Notes: a model not told the origin generated them from the sequence alone. Shown: positions 17,622 to 26,419, numbered from the stretch's first letter. The stretch: 45,989 bases of DNA from Bauldia sp. (GCA_020853895.1 JADYYB010000106.1:1-45989); one strand, 5' to 3'. Program-made: numbers and translations.

Positions 17622-18513
17622 CTGGAGCGGGAGGCGACCGATCGGCAGGCTCCTCTAGGAGGGGCAAGAGGACGCGGGCGACGGCCTCGCGCTTCTGCTC
17701 GGCGAGGTCGGCCCGGCGGGCGGTGCCGTATTCGTGCAGCCAGGAGCCGCACCAGAAGACGCAGCACTCGTCCGCCGAAATGCCCGGCACGATCGGCGCG
17801 CGGATGGCGGGACGAAGGTCGAGCGCCTCGCGGTCGAGCGTACGGTAGAGCGGCCACCAGTTGGCGCCGCCGGTGTCGAGGCCGGTGAACCAGTCCTGGC
17901 CGAAATCGAGCGGCAGGCCGCGCACGGCCGAGAAGCGGAAGAAGCAGAAGCCGGCCCACAGGAACCAGCGCTTGCCGATCGTGCGGAGGCCGCCGAACAC
18001 GGGCTGGGAGGCCAGCCTCGCGAAGGGGTCGTCGGGCTCGGTCGGGAAGAGATCGTCGTCGAGGAAGCCGAAGGCTTCCGGCCCGTTGGGGCGGATGAGG
18101 TTCGACCACAGCCAGTTGAGGGCGAGGCCGTGCGAGCGGCTGGGGGCGTGGCCGGTCCAGGGATTGTAGGGGAGGCGGATATAGGGCCGGCTGTCGCGGC
18201 GCGCGACCGCCTCGATGGCAGCGGCATCCGGATCGTTCGGCGAGTTGTCGGCGACGATGTAGAGCGCCTCGCCGACGAAACGACGGACGAGCCGGCTCTG
18301 CCACTCGATCGCGTCGGGGTCGGCGAAGGCTACCGTGATCATCGCCCGCCGGCCGCGAAGGCTCGCGCCGATCGCGGCGAGGTCGCCGGCGCGCGCGGGC
18401 AGGCGGCGATAGCGGGCGTCGACCGCGTCGTAGCGCGCCTGCTTCAGGCGATGGATCAGCGGACGCAGGCGGAGCCATTCGGCGAGGGGATATTCGCGGA
18501 GGGGTCTGGGCAA
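17617..18513 (-). CDS. Glycosyltransferase-like protein with a DDD motif
   Basis: A 298-residue protein with a GT-A-like layout: a beta strand MITVAFADPDAIEWQSRLVRRF, then LYIVADNSPND, a GLALNWLW segment and the acidic motif FLDDDLFP (Asp152-154), which in family 2-type transferases binds the metal and sugar nucleotide. No family assignment beyond this is safe. The start is a TTG at 18513 and the stop TAA is the TTAA of the adjacent family A repeat, so the C-terminus (EEPADRSPPAPA) may have been altered by repeat insertion. It lies last in a same-strand cluster with a methyltransferase, sulfotransferase and sugar dehydratase, all consistent with surface polysaccharide work. Confidence 0.7.
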   Translation of the reverse strand: MPRPLREYPLAEWLRLRPLIHRLKQARYDAVDARYRRLPARAGDLAAIGASLRGRRAMITVAFADPDAIEWQSRLVRRFVGEALYIVADNSPNDPDAAAIEAVARRDSRPYIRLPYNPWTGHAPSRSHGLALNWLWSNLIRPNGPEAFGFLDDDLFPTEPDDPFARLASQPVFGGLRTIGKRWFLWAGFCFFRFSAVRGLPLDFGQDWFTGLDTGGANWWPLYRTLDREALDLRPAIRAPIVPGISADECCVFWCGSWLHEYGTARRADLAEQKREAVARVLLPLLEEPADRSPPAPA

Positions 18514-18584
18514 GGCGTCCGGCTCGCGAGTGGTCGGGGGAGCTTAGTGCCGGCCAGGGAAAACGAGAACCGCTCGTGCGTCGC

Positions 18585-19208
18585 TCACGCGCGGCGGCCC
18601 CAGCCGATGACGCGCGGCGGGTCGAGGAGGATGCGGGTCGAGCGCGCGGCGCAGCCTTCGAGGAAGACCTCCTCCACCGCGGACCGGCTGAAGCGGTAGT
18701 AGTCGCCGGGGAAATCGTGGCGGCCGAGCGTGGTGGCGGAGACGCGAAGCGTGGTCGCGGCCGCGGCCCCGCCCGGCAGGCGCTTGAGGAGGGAGGACCA
18801 GGCGCGGAGCGGCATGTCGCCCATCTCGCCGTAGGAGGGGACGCCGATCGCCACCAGCGCGCCGGGCCGCGCCACGCGGCGGATCTCGGCCAGCGTGAGC
18901 CAGAAGCGCGGATCGTGCTCGAGCGTCGAGTTGCAGAGGACGGTGTCGAAGGAGGCGTCGGCGAAGCCGTCCATGCGGTTGGCGTTGCCCTGAACGATAC
19001 GGATCGCCGCGTCCTCGAACCCACCCTCGAGGTCGATGCCGGTGCGGCTCCTCGCGCCGGCGAGCGAGGGGAGGCGGAGCAGCGTGTCGGCGGTCGGCGT
19101 CGCGCCGATCTCGAGCACGTCGCCGCTGGCCTTCTCGGCAAGGCAGATCGCGTCGAAGGCGCGGAAGATATCAGGATGCACGCCGGTCCGACTCCGCCTC
19201 GCCGCCAT
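18585..19208 (-). CDS. Class I SAM-dependent methyltransferase
   Basis: A 207-residue Rossmann methyltransferase of the Methyltransf_11 type. Motif I is VLEIGATPTAD (residues 31-41), in which the usual GxGxG is degraded to GATPT; the acidic end of strand 2 is GIDLEG, and FDTVLCNSTLEHDPRFW plus RVARPGALVAIGVP are the post-I and III segments. Its first 38 bases overlap the end of the sulfotransferase gene; a GTG at 19181 would shorten the overlap to 11 bases. Being between the sulfotransferase and a glycosyltransferase-like gene suggests a polysaccharide or glycolipid substrate. Confidence 0.82.
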   Translation of the reverse strand: MAARRSRTGVHPDIFRAFDAICLAEKASGDVLEIGATPTADTLLRLPSLAGARSRTGIDLEGGFEDAAIRIVQGNANRMDGFADASFDTVLCNSTLEHDPRFWLTLAEIRRVARPGALVAIGVPSYGEMGDMPLRAWSSLLKRLPGGAAAATTLRVSATTLGRHDFPGDYYRFSRSAVEEVFLEGCAARSTRILLDPPRVIGWGRRA

Positions 19209-20064
19209 AGCCGAACTCGGCGAGGGTCGGCCGAAGCTCGAGCATCGCGAGCCAGCGCTGGAAGGCCGAGCGCCGGCGGAACTTCCCGACCTTGTCCCGC
19301 GAGACCTCGGCGGCCATGGAGTCGAGCATCGCCCGATCGGCCGGCACGCCGAGCGAGGCGAGGAGGCGGGCGGCCGTGCCCACGAAATCGGTCACCAGGT
19401 CCTCGTAGCGGATCTCGGCGTAGCGCGCGCCCATGGCGCGGCCGGTGCGCCGGCCGACCGTGACGCTGTTGGCCCAGTGCCGCGCGTTATAGAGTGGGGC
19501 GAGGAGCTTGTAGGGGATCGAGGCGAGCGGCATGCCGCGCCAGAAGCCGATGTCGGCGGTGTCGAAATAGACCTTCTTCCAGAACGGGCTCCGCGGCCAG
19601 ACATGGTTGGAGAAGGCGACGTCGCGCCCGTCGCGGATGAGGTGGACGTAACGCGCCTGCGGGAAGATCGCGTCGAGGACCGGGAGGATGTAGGCGGTCT
19701 CGCAGAGCTTCCAGCCCCAGCGCCCGCCCGTGAAGCCGCGGAGATGCGCCGCGAGCGCGTCGAGGATCGCGGCTTCGAGGTCGGGGTCGCCTTGCGCCAG
19801 CAGCGGGCGGTAGTCGGGATAGTGGCCGACGACGAGGCGCTGGACGATGGAGAGGATCGGCAGGGCGTCCTCCTCGATATTGCGATCGGCGCCCATGTAG
19901 ACACCGGACCGCTCGAGCATCCGCGCAAGGAGCCGGCTGCCGGAGTGGGATTTGTTGAAGACGACGATCGGCGGGCCGAAGCCGGCCATGGCCTCGCGCA
20001 CGGCGGCGAAGGGGGCGGCGGGCGGCGCCGCCTGCCAGGGTCGGGCGGGGCTCGCGGCGGACAC
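19171..20064 (-). CDS. Sulfotransferase family protein
   Basis: A 297-residue cytoplasmic sulfotransferase that would move sulfate from PAPS to a hydroxyl. The 5'-phosphosulfate-binding loop is VVFNKSHSGSRLLARML (residues 34-50), and the 3'-phosphate-binding region is YVHLIRDGRDVAFSNHVW. RYEDLVTDFVGTAARLLASLG near residue 230 is also typical. The start is a GTG at 20064, 2 bases after the stop of the dehydratase gene, so the two are translationally linked. Its neighbours point to sulfation of a surface glycan; tyrosine or small-molecule substrates cannot be excluded. Confidence 0.85.
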   Translation of the reverse strand: MSAASPARPWQAAPPAAPFAAVREAMAGFGPPIVVFNKSHSGSRLLARMLERSGVYMGADRNIEEDALPILSIVQRLVVGHYPDYRPLLAQGDPDLEAAILDALAAHLRGFTGGRWGWKLCETAYILPVLDAIFPQARYVHLIRDGRDVAFSNHVWPRSPFWKKVYFDTADIGFWRGMPLASIPYKLLAPLYNARHWANSVTVGRRTGRAMGARYAEIRYEDLVTDFVGTAARLLASLGVPADRAMLDSMAAEVSRDKVGKFRRRSAFQRWLAMLELRPTLAEFGYGGEAESDRRAS

Positions 20065-20066
20065 GG

Positions 20067-21239
20067 TCAGGCTACCCGGACCGCCGCCTCCGCCTTCGCG
20101 CGGGCCGGCGTTCCCGCAAGCTCCGCTTCCGCGATGACGGCCTGCATCAGCGCCATGGCGCGGGCCGACGTGCTCTCGCGGGCGGCGGCGGTCGCTACCC
20201 GCACCAGTTCGTCGGGCGGGATCGCGGCGGTGGGAGGCTGGCGCACCTCGTGGATCTTGGGGTGCGGAGTGGCGCGGAGCGAAGCGCGCGGGATCGCGAC
20301 CTCCTCGAGCCGCTCGCCGGGGCGGAGGCCGGTGTAGATGAGCTCGATGTCGCCGTCGGGGCGATGCTCGTCCCGCACCGTGAGGCCGCTCGCGGCGATG
20401 AGCCGGCGGACCAGCGTGTCGATGCTGACCGGCTCGCCCATCTCGAAGACGAATAGGCCGCCGCGCGAGCCGAGCCCGGCCACCGCGATGACCAGCTGCG
20501 CCGCCTCGGCGGTGGTCATGAAGAAGCGCGTCGCCGCGGGGCTGGTGACGGTGACCGGGCCGCCGCGGCCGATCTGGCGCAGGATCACCGGGACGAGCGA
20601 GCCCGAGGAGGCGAAGACGTTGCCGAAGCGGACCACCGACATCACGCAGTCGGCGGTCGCCGCGTGGGCGGCGACCAGGAGCTCGGCGAGGCGCTTGGAG
20701 GTGCCCATGATGCTCACGGGCTCGGCCGCCTTGTCGGTGGACAGGAGGACGAAGCTCTTCACCCGGTGACGGATGCAGCAGCGGATGACGGTCTCGGTGC
20801 CGATGACGTTGTTGCGGATGGCTTCGGAGAAGTTCAGCTCGACCAGCGGCACGTGCTTGTAGGCCGCGGCGTGGAAAACCATGTCGACGGCGAACCTTCC
20901 GAAGATCGCGTCGAGGCGCTCGGCGTCGGTGATCGAGCCGAGGAGCGGGATAAGCGCGACATCGAGCCCTTCGGCCTTGCAGCGCTGGCGGAGCTCCTCG
21001 TCGATGTAGAAGAGCGCGGCCTCGCCGGCGTCGACCATGACGATGGCCTTGGGCGAAGCGGCGAGGATCTGCCGGCAAAGCTCGGAACCGATCGAGCCGC
21101 CGGCGCCGGTGACCAGGACCGTCCGGCCGGCGAGGCGCTCCAGCATCGCCGCGGGAGCCTTGGGCGCGCCCTCGCGGCCGAGGAGACGCGCGAGCGCGCC
21201 GTCGGTCAGATCGGGCAGACGATCGGTCGGTCGCCACAT
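20067..21239 (-). CDS. CapD/FlaA1-type NDP-sugar 4,6-dehydratase, soluble form
   Basis: A 390-residue extended SDR of the polysaccharide biosynthesis (CapD/WbpM/FlaA1) family, which dehydrates UDP-GlcNAc-type sugars. The NAD-binding motif is TGAGGSIGSE (44-53), STDKAAEP is at 167-174, and MGTSKR has Met178 in place of the usual SDR tyrosine, as in WbpM-like enzymes. Full-length WbpM relatives carry four N-terminal membrane helices; here only about 40 non-hydrophobic residues precede the catalytic domain. The ATG at 21239 is chosen because the domain begins soon after; the frame is open another 180 bases upstream but that part is unlike the family. First gene of a four-gene same-strand cluster. 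Confidence 0.85.
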   Translation of the reverse strand: MWRPTDRLPDLTDGALARLLGREGAPKAPAAMLERLAGRTVLVTGAGGSIGSELCRQILAASPKAIVMVDAGEAALFYIDEELRQRCKAEGLDVALIPLLGSITDAERLDAIFGRFAVDMVFHAAAYKHVPLVELNFSEAIRNNVIGTETVIRCCIRHRVKSFVLLSTDKAAEPVSIMGTSKRLAELLVAAHAATADCVMSVVRFGNVFASSGSLVPVILRQIGRGGPVTVTSPAATRFFMTTAEAAQLVIAVAGLGSRGGLFVFEMGEPVSIDTLVRRLIAASGLTVRDEHRPDGDIELIYTGLRPGERLEEVAIPRASLRATPHPKIHEVRQPPTAAIPPDELVRVATAAARESTSARAMALMQAVIAEAELAGTPARAKAEAAVRVA

Positions 21240-21517
21240 CGCAGGAGCCCCCAAGCAGGCGCGGGCGCGAGGCGCCCAGCCATGAACCATATTCAACGGC
21301 CGGACCGGCCTGCCAAGGGGTTGGCCATCGAACCCACCAATATCGTCGCTTATCGCCGCGTGCCGCGGCCCGGGCATAAGCGCGATCAATGGGGGGCCAG
21401 GCCCCTCGATTCGAGGCAATCGGTCCCGTCGGACCGTTAATGAAATCGTTCCGTCGCCGACATTCCGGCGTCACGGCCACCTGCCAAAGTGCGGAAGGGC
21501 CAGGCAGGAGAATCGTG

Positions 21518-21778
21518 GTGGCAGAGCTGATCCGCTTGCGGAAGGCGAAGGCGCTCCGGGCGCGTGAGCAGGGCCTCGTCATCATCCAGGGCGAGGGGCC
21601 GCTCGTGCTCGACCGCGCGGGTGAGCGCTTCGCCTGCGCGCGCTGCGGCGCGTTCGTCGTGCATGGCCGCCTGCCGGGCGGGAAGCTGACGCCGGTGTTC
21701 GAGTGCCGCGACTGCGGCACCCACAACATCATGCCGGTGCACGATCACCCCGAGCGCGAGGCCCTGCGCCGGGCCTAG
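21518..21778 (+). CDS. Small zinc-ribbon protein, hypothetical
   Basis: An 86-residue protein with two CxxC knuckles, Cys40/Cys43 (CARCGAF) and Cys63/Cys66 (CRDCGTHN), 19 residues apart, a standard zinc-ribbon geometry. The GTG at 21518 has AGGAG at 7-base spacing; an adjacent GTG at 21515 is slightly close. The gene stands alone between the divergent polysaccharide cluster and a short helical protein. No function can be named; a nucleic-acid or protein-binding role is usual for such ribbons. Confidence 0.72.
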   Translation: MAELIRLRKAKALRAREQGLVIIQGEGPLVLDRAGERFACARCGAFVVHGRLPGGKLTPVFECRDCGTHNIMPVHDHPEREALRRA

Positions 21779-21937
21779 GCTGCGACATCGGCGCACCTCT
21801 CCGAATCGGCGCGGCAATCGGCCGGCGTTCTCGGGTGGCTGGCGCGTCGCCCCTCTCCGGCAGCGTGCCGGCTCTGGCCGAGCCGATCCGATCAAGCTAC
21901 GCTTTCGAGGATGCGGCATACGGATCGGAGAGGGACG

Positions 21938-22192
21938 ATGAAGACCTTGTCTCCGCATGCTTTGGGACTCCTCCGCGCCCTCGACGTGATGGCGTCGGCG
22001 CGCCAGCTCGATCAGGCGGCGGAGGAACTCATCGATATGGGACTGGCGGCGTCCGCCGGGGAAAAGGTGGCGATCACGCCGCTCGGGCGCGAGCGGGCGG
22101 CGCGGGAGCGCCAGGTCCTGGCCGAGAAGGCCAGCAAGGCCAAGGCAGCCAAGCCGAAATCCAGGCGACAAGAGGGACGGCAGGCCGTCTAG
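21938..22192 (+). CDS. Small basic protein, hypothetical
   Basis: An 84-residue protein starting at an ATG with GGAGAGGG well placed upstream. It has a winged-helix-like core, LLRALDVMASARQLDQAAEELIDMGLAASAGEKVAITPLGRERA, resembling small MarR-like or phage-type HTH modules, and a Lys/Arg/Ala-rich tail (KASKAKAAKPKSRRQEGR). I do not recognise the family. The stop codon shares the CTAG tetranucleotide with the stop of the convergent cytochrome gene. Confidence 0.65.
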   Translation: MKTLSPHALGLLRALDVMASARQLDQAAEELIDMGLAASAGEKVAITPLGRERAARERQVLAEKASKAKAAKPKSRRQEGRQAV

Positions 22193-22653
22193 CGGGCGAA
22201 CCGCAATCCCGCGAGATCGGCGGCGAGCGCCGGCAGCGTTTCGGCGCCCGGCGCGAAGCCGTTCCGGCTCATGAGGTAGGCGAGGATCGCGGCGTAAGTC
22301 TCGGGCGCGAGAGAGGCCGGGCGCATCGCCGGCATCTGCGTGGCGATATAGCGGAAGAGATCGACCGGTGGGCGCGCGAGCCAGCCGTCAAGGGCGCCGT
22401 CGATCAGCGCGGGCGGGGCGAACGGCCCGTTGCCGCCGCGAAGGTCGACGCCGTGGCAGCCCGAGCAACTGGTGAGGAATGCCTGCTCGCCGCGTGCCGC
22501 CTGCCCCGCGGTGAAGGAGAGGGGGCGCGGCTCGACCGGCTGCGACCACACCGTGGTCGTGAAAAGCGCGCCGAGGAGGGCGAGCGCCAGGATCTCCAGC
22601 GGCTCGATGCGCAATAGCCGGCGGAGCGATCCGCCGGCTGAGGTCTTTCGCAT
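22189..22653 (-). CDS. Membrane-anchored cytochrome c
   Basis: A 154-residue protein with one N-terminal hydrophobic helix (PLEILALALLGALFTTTVW, about 18-36) serving as uncleaved anchor or signal, then a monohaem class I cytochrome c domain. The haem site is CSGCH at 63-67 and the likely axial methionine is Met107 or Met110 in the QMPAMRP segment. It is followed by the YAAILAYLMSRNGF helix common in cytochrome c subunits and dehydrogenase partners. The ATG at 22653 is the first in-frame ATG before the helix. It lies downstream of the phosphodiesterase gene, 38 bp after it, but no oxidase or dehydrogenase accompanies it. Confidence 0.85.
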   Translation of the reverse strand: MRKTSAGGSLRRLLRIEPLEILALALLGALFTTTVWSQPVEPRPLSFTAGQAARGEQAFLTSCSGCHGVDLRGGNGPFAPPALIDGALDGWLARPPVDLFRYIATQMPAMRPASLAPETYAAILAYLMSRNGFAPGAETLPALAADLAGLRFAR

Positions 22654-22691
22654 GCGCCTGGCAATGACGGGCCGGGGCGTGGGGCGTTCGG

Positions 22692-23954
22692 CTAGAGGCC
22701 CAGGCAGTTCGCGTAGAAGGTGACGGTGGCCGGCCAGTCGGCGAAGACGCCGATCACGCCGACGTCCTGCGCCAGCACGTCGAGGAGGTTGAGGACGTCG
22801 CCGTCGGTCTCCACCGCCTCGACCACCGTCTGGTAGTACCAGTTGTCGCCGAACTGCACCGGCGAGAAGCGGTCGAAGGACCAGGTGATGATCTCGAGGC
22901 CGGCGGCCTTGGCGGCCTCGGCATAGGCCGAGGGCACGATCTCGCCGTTCTCCATCGTGACCAGCACCCAGAGCGGCGGGGCGACGATCTTCACGCCGTC
23001 GGCGACCAGTTCCTCCATGCTCGGCGACCAGGACTCGGCCACGCCGGGGTCGAAGCCGGGCAGGGTGTCGTAGCGGTCGTCGAGGAAGACGGCCTGGTTG
23101 CCGAACGCGGTGTTGTCGATCCAGTAGCGGACGTCGGCGAGGTTGAAGGACTGCGGGTAGACCAGGCTCGGGTCGATTCCGGCGGCGACATACTCGTCGA
23201 TCATCTGCTGGGCATAGGCTTCCTGCGTGTAGTCGCCGTCGAAGGGCATCTCGACGCTCGGCGCCTTCAGCTCCGGCGTGAAGCCGACGCCGAGATCCTG
23301 GAAGAGGGCGATCGACTCGGCGTGGGTCATCAGCGTGCCGGTGCCGGCATAGAGGTCGGTGCGCCAGTCGGCGGTGCCGGCCATGTATTCCTCGACGGTG
23401 GTGGCGCGCGGGTTGGCGCCGTCCATCTTGCCGTGGAGCGTGCGGAACTCGGCCAGCGTGATGTCGCTGGTGCAGCACTGCGCGGAGGCGTTGGTGTCGC
23501 CGCTGGCCGGGCTGAAGGGCTGCGAGCACTTGGCGGCGAGCGGGGTGGCGAGGATGTCGGTGGTGGTGTGGAGGTCGCACTGCGCGTGGCGGCAGACCAG
23601 CTGCCGGTCGGCGGTGAAGGTCACGTCGCACTCCACGATCCCGGCGCCCATGCGGGCGGCTGCCGTGTAGCTCTCCACCGTGTGCTCGGGGAACTCGAGC
23701 GAGGCGCCTCTGTGGCCGATCGAGAAATTGGTGCGCTGGAAGGGACCGGCCTCGCAGGCCTGGAGCGCGGTCTTCAGCTCGCCGTCGCGCATGTTGTCGA
23801 CCAGCCACATCGGGCGCGGGCCGAGCTGGATCGGCACCTCGGCGGCGGCCTCCTGCGCCTCCGCCTCGATCGAGGCCACGGGGAACTGGACGAACGAAAC
23901 GATCGCGACGGCGAGGGCCGTGGCGGCGCCGAGAACGGCGAACTGCTTGCGCAT
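22692..23954 (-). CDS. Secreted glycerophosphodiester phosphodiesterase
   Basis: Exported enzyme of 420 residues that would hydrolyse glycerophosphodiesters to glycerol-3-phosphate and an alcohol. A signal sequence occupies about residues 1-35. The catalytic core follows: [19 protein letters not shown] with His81 and Arg82, IVECDVTF with Glu108 and Asp110, and the second catalytic His123 in VCRHAQCD. The protein is longer than cytoplasmic UgpQ, as periplasmic GlpQ-like members are. The ATG at 23954 with GGAG 6 bases upstream is preferred to an in-frame start 42 bases earlier. A Pho-box-like repeat lies at 24030-24047, and the neighbours are other exported phosphate-releasing enzymes. Confidence 0.92.
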   Translation of the reverse strand: MRKQFAVLGAATALAVAIVSFVQFPVASIEAEAQEAAAEVPIQLGPRPMWLVDNMRDGELKTALQACEAGPFQRTNFSIGHRGASLEFPEHTVESYTAAARMGAGIVECDVTFTADRQLVCRHAQCDLHTTTDILATPLAAKCSQPFSPASGDTNASAQCCTSDITLAEFRTLHGKMDGANPRATTVEEYMAGTADWRTDLYAGTGTLMTHAESIALFQDLGVGFTPELKAPSVEMPFDGDYTQEAYAQQMIDEYVAAGIDPSLVYPQSFNLADVRYWIDNTAFGNQAVFLDDRYDTLPGFDPGVAESWSPSMEELVADGVKIVAPPLWVLVTMENGEIVPSAYAEAAKAAGLEIITWSFDRFSPVQFGDNWYYQTVVEAVETDGDVLNLLDVLAQDVGVIGVFADWPATVTFYANCLGL

Positions 23955-24029
23955 GTCGGTCTCCGGAAGAATGGGGTTGCAGGCCGCCTGCACCACAGCA
24001 TTTCCGGGTGACGCGCCGACCTCAGCCGC

Positions 24030-24047
24030 GCGACGAAACGGTGACGG
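24030..24047 (-). promoter_or_regulatory. Pho-box-like direct repeat upstream of the phosphodiesterase
   Basis: On the minus strand CCGTCAC-CGTT-TCGTCGC: two 7-mers with an 11-bp period, matching the alphaproteobacterial CTGTCAT-N4-CTGTCAT Pho box at four to five positions per half. It is about 76 bp upstream of the start codon. Confidence 0.45.
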
Positions 24048-24127
24048 TCGGTGATGCCCGCCAAAAAAGAACCGGGAGCAGGAACTGCCCCCGGGCCAAG
24101 TCTTGGGAGGAAACGCTCGGAGAAGAA

Positions 24128-24150
24128 GGGGCCCCGCCGCGCGGAGCCCC
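24128..24150 (-). terminator. Rho-independent terminator of the 24158 gene
   Basis: On the minus strand a 10-bp stem GGGGCTCCGC / GCGGGGCCCC (one U-G wobble, 3-base loop) is followed directly by TTCTTCT. It begins 7 bases after the stop codon of the secreted hypothetical gene. Confidence 0.65.
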
Positions 24151-24157
24151 GGTCGCG

Positions 24158-24997
24158 CTAGCCGCGAAGGGCCAGAACCTTGAGATCAGGGCCGTTGTAG
24201 CGGACCGCGCCTTCGCCCTCGGCCTCCTGGTAGACGGTGAAGCGGAAGCTCGACACCGGCTGGGAGAGGCGGAGGCCGACCGAGCCGAGCTCCTGGCCCT
24301 GGTTGAGGAAGCCGTCCTGGACGAAGGTGGTGACCACGATGCCGGTCGGGGCGTAGTCGGCCGGGAGGGCACCGTCGTTGGCGCCGTCGCGGACCTTGAA
24401 CGAGCCGAGCACGTTGCCGTCGCCGTCGAGCGCCGAGACCAGCACGTCGCCGCTCCCGCCGCGCTCCCAGATGAGGAGCGTGTCGGTCGGCTCGGCGAAG
24501 CTATACTCGAAGATCGCCGTGCCGGCGCCCTCGCGCACCGGGCCGATGGAACTCAGATTGAAGTTGGCATGGGCGGCGACGAGATCGTCGGCGGTCGGCG
24601 TGGTTGTGCCCGGACCCTGATCGGCCCACGGGTCGAGATCGGCGCCGATGCCGTAGCCGGCGGTGAGGTTGTGGCCGCCGCGCACGGCGTCGATCGCGTC
24701 GTCGATCACGATGCGAGCGTCCGAGACGAACTGCAGGCGCTCGGGCGCGTAGGCCGTGCCGTCGATGGTCACCCCGTCGAGGCGCACGTCGCCGGTGTTG
24801 GCGTTGACCTGGCCGGCGAGGTCGCCCGTCGGGTAGGTGTAGGCCGAGCGGTCGAAGTCGGGGTTGCGGGAGAAGGTGGTCTCGAACGCGAACGGGGCGA
24901 TCTCGACCGCGGTCGGCACGCCGACGGCGGTCTGCGCGAAGGCCGGCGTCGCCAGGAGCGTGGCTGCGGTTGCAGCGAAAGCGAGGATACGGGTCAT
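24158..24997 (-). CDS. Secreted protein of unknown function
   Basis: A 279-residue protein with a clear Sec signal peptide (hydrophobic residues 4-20, cleavage after AFAQ near 22). The mature part is acidic, beta-rich and Gly/Asp-rich; it contains FLVWERG-like [18 protein letters not shown] near residue 173 and ends with [12 protein letters not shown]. This WERG segment followed by a DxxGNVLG strand recalls the beta-sandwich of exosortase-associated surface proteins, but there is no C-terminal sorting signal, so I leave it unnamed. It lies among exported phosphatase genes yet has no convincing Pho box. Instead an AT-rich element related to the sulfur-locus operators sits at 25075-25098. A good terminator follows it. 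Confidence 0.8.
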   Translation of the reverse strand: MTRILAFAATAATLLATPAFAQTAVGVPTAVEIAPFAFETTFSRNPDFDRSAYTYPTGDLAGQVNANTGDVRLDGVTIDGTAYAPERLQFVSDARIVIDDAIDAVRGGHNLTAGYGIGADLDPWADQGPGTTTPTADDLVAAHANFNLSSIGPVREGAGTAIFEYSFAEPTDTLLIWERGGSGDVLVSALDGDGNVLGSFKVRDGANDGALPADYAPTGIVVTTFVQDGFLNQGQELGSVGLRLSQPVSSFRFTVYQEAEGEGAVRYNGPDLKVLALRG

Positions 24998-25074
24998 GGG
25001 GGTTTCCTTGGGGAGGTTACGACGCTGCAGAGGCTAGTCAGCGGCCTCACCGGGAACGAGGCATTCCATGCCAT

Positions 25075-25098
25075 ATATTGTCTATCCAATAACTAGTC
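25075..25098. promoter_or_regulatory. AT-rich palindromic element related to the sulfur operators
   Basis: Contains TATTG-TCTATC-CAATA (an inverted repeat with a 6-bp centre) followed by ACTAGTC. The 10-mer ATAGACAATA on its minus strand is identical to 6090-6099. It lies about 80 bp upstream of the secreted hypothetical gene at 24158-24997. Confidence 0.4.
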
Positions 25099-25201
25099 CT
25101 TATCGCTGAGGCGGGAAGGCAGGGAAAAGTGTGGCCTCGGGTTTGGGCGAGCGGGGAGGGGGAGCATCCGCCGCCGGAATGCGACGGAAGCTCCCGATCG
25201 A

Positions 25202-26419
25202 CTAGGGGAAGCGGATGTCGACCCAGACCAGGCGATGGTCGGAGGTCGGGGCGTCGGCCGGGCCGAGGAGGCGGGCCAGCGGATCGGCGGCGAGCGGCCA
25301 GAAGACGCCCGCGCCGACCACCTCGAGGTTCGCCGAGGGAAGCACGTAGTCGGCGCGCATGTTGCCCGGATCCCAGGGATTCGTGTCGCCGAAATCGGCG
25401 GTGTCGAGGGCCGGGTCGCCGGTATGGGTGGCGTTCTTGCCGCCGTCGGCGATCGCGTCCTCGGGTCCGCCGAGGCTGGCCGGGCGCGGGTCCTGGAGGC
25501 GCGGATTGGCGAGGAGCTCCGCGCCAACCTCGCGGATGCCGTCGCCATCATGCGGGTCGAGATTCTGGTCGCCGAGGATGACGAAGGAGGCGTCGGCCGG
25601 GAGGCCGCCGACGCGTCCGTTGTCGTCGGTCAGGTAGTCGGCCGCGCCCGGTGTGACGTAGTCGTTCCAGAGGCGGACCTCGTCGGCGTTGCGCGTGCCG
25701 TTGCGGTCCTCGGGGCCGTCGAAGACCGGCGGGGTCGGGTGGCTGGCGAGGACGTGCAGCACCTCGCCCTCGATCTCGACCGGGATGTCCCAGTGGCTCT
25801 TCGAGCTGAGGCGGAAGACGGCGAGCGCCTCGGGGCCGTAATAGTCGGCCGAGGCAGGGGTTTCCGGATCGTCGGGCAGGCGAGCGTCCGGCATGTCCTT
25901 CCAGAGGAAGTTCTGGAAGGTGCGGACGTTCTCCGCGTCGATCGGGAGCTTGGAGAGGACGAGCATGCCGTACTGGCCGGGGAAGAAGCCGAAGCCGTAG
26001 GCGTCGTCCGGGCCGGCAGGGTTGGCGTCGCGGTTGAAGTCGATGCCGCTGGGGACGCCGGTGTTGACCGGGGCGGTGAAGATCGCGGCGGGCTCCCACG
26101 GCTCGGCGCCGTTCTGCGCGATGGCGAGGAAATTCTCGATGAAGAGCTCGGCGGCGCGCGCGTCCGCGTCGTAGTCGAACTCGTTGACGAGGATGATGTC
26201 GGGGTTCACGCGCTGGATGATCTCGGCGACCGCCTGGGCCTGCGCGGCGTCCGGATCGCCGAGCGCGGTGACGAGCTCGCCCGCCTCGCTCCGGTTGAGG
26301 GAGGCGTTGAAGGTGGCGACGCGGATCGCCCCTTCGGGCCTTGCCTCCTGGGCATGGGCCGGGATGTGCGAGGCGAGTGCCGCGGCGGCGAGGCCGGCGA
26401 GCCATCCGATCTTGCGCAT
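25202..26419 (-). CDS. Secreted endonuclease/exonuclease/phosphatase family protein
   Basis: A 405-residue exported protein of the DNase I/exonuclease III/inositol-phosphatase superfamily. A Sec signal spans about residues 1-23 (cleavage near AHAQ). Core motifs: IRVATFNASLNR, NPDIILVNEFD (metal-binding Glu), HVLASHPTPPVFDG (His/Asp region), FVILGDQNLDPHDG and, at the end, TSDHRLVWVDIRF with the catalytic SDH. The long form with inserts around 120-200 is typical of bacterial exported members that release phosphate from nucleic acids or organophosphates. A Pho-box-like repeat is 43 bp upstream. It groups with the phosphodiesterase and phytase genes nearby. Confidence 0.9.
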   Translation of the reverse strand: MRKIGWLAGLAAAALASHIPAHAQEARPEGAIRVATFNASLNRSEAGELVTALGDPDAAQAQAVAEIIQRVNPDIILVNEFDYDADARAAELFIENFLAIAQNGAEPWEPAAIFTAPVNTGVPSGIDFNRDANPAGPDDAYGFGFFPGQYGMLVLSKLPIDAENVRTFQNFLWKDMPDARLPDDPETPASADYYGPEALAVFRLSSKSHWDIPVEIEGEVLHVLASHPTPPVFDGPEDRNGTRNADEVRLWNDYVTPGAADYLTDDNGRVGGLPADASFVILGDQNLDPHDGDGIREVGAELLANPRLQDPRPASLGGPEDAIADGGKNATHTGDPALDTADFGDTNPWDPGNMRADYVLPSANLEVVGAGVFWPLAADPLARLLGPADAPTSDHRLVWVDIRFP

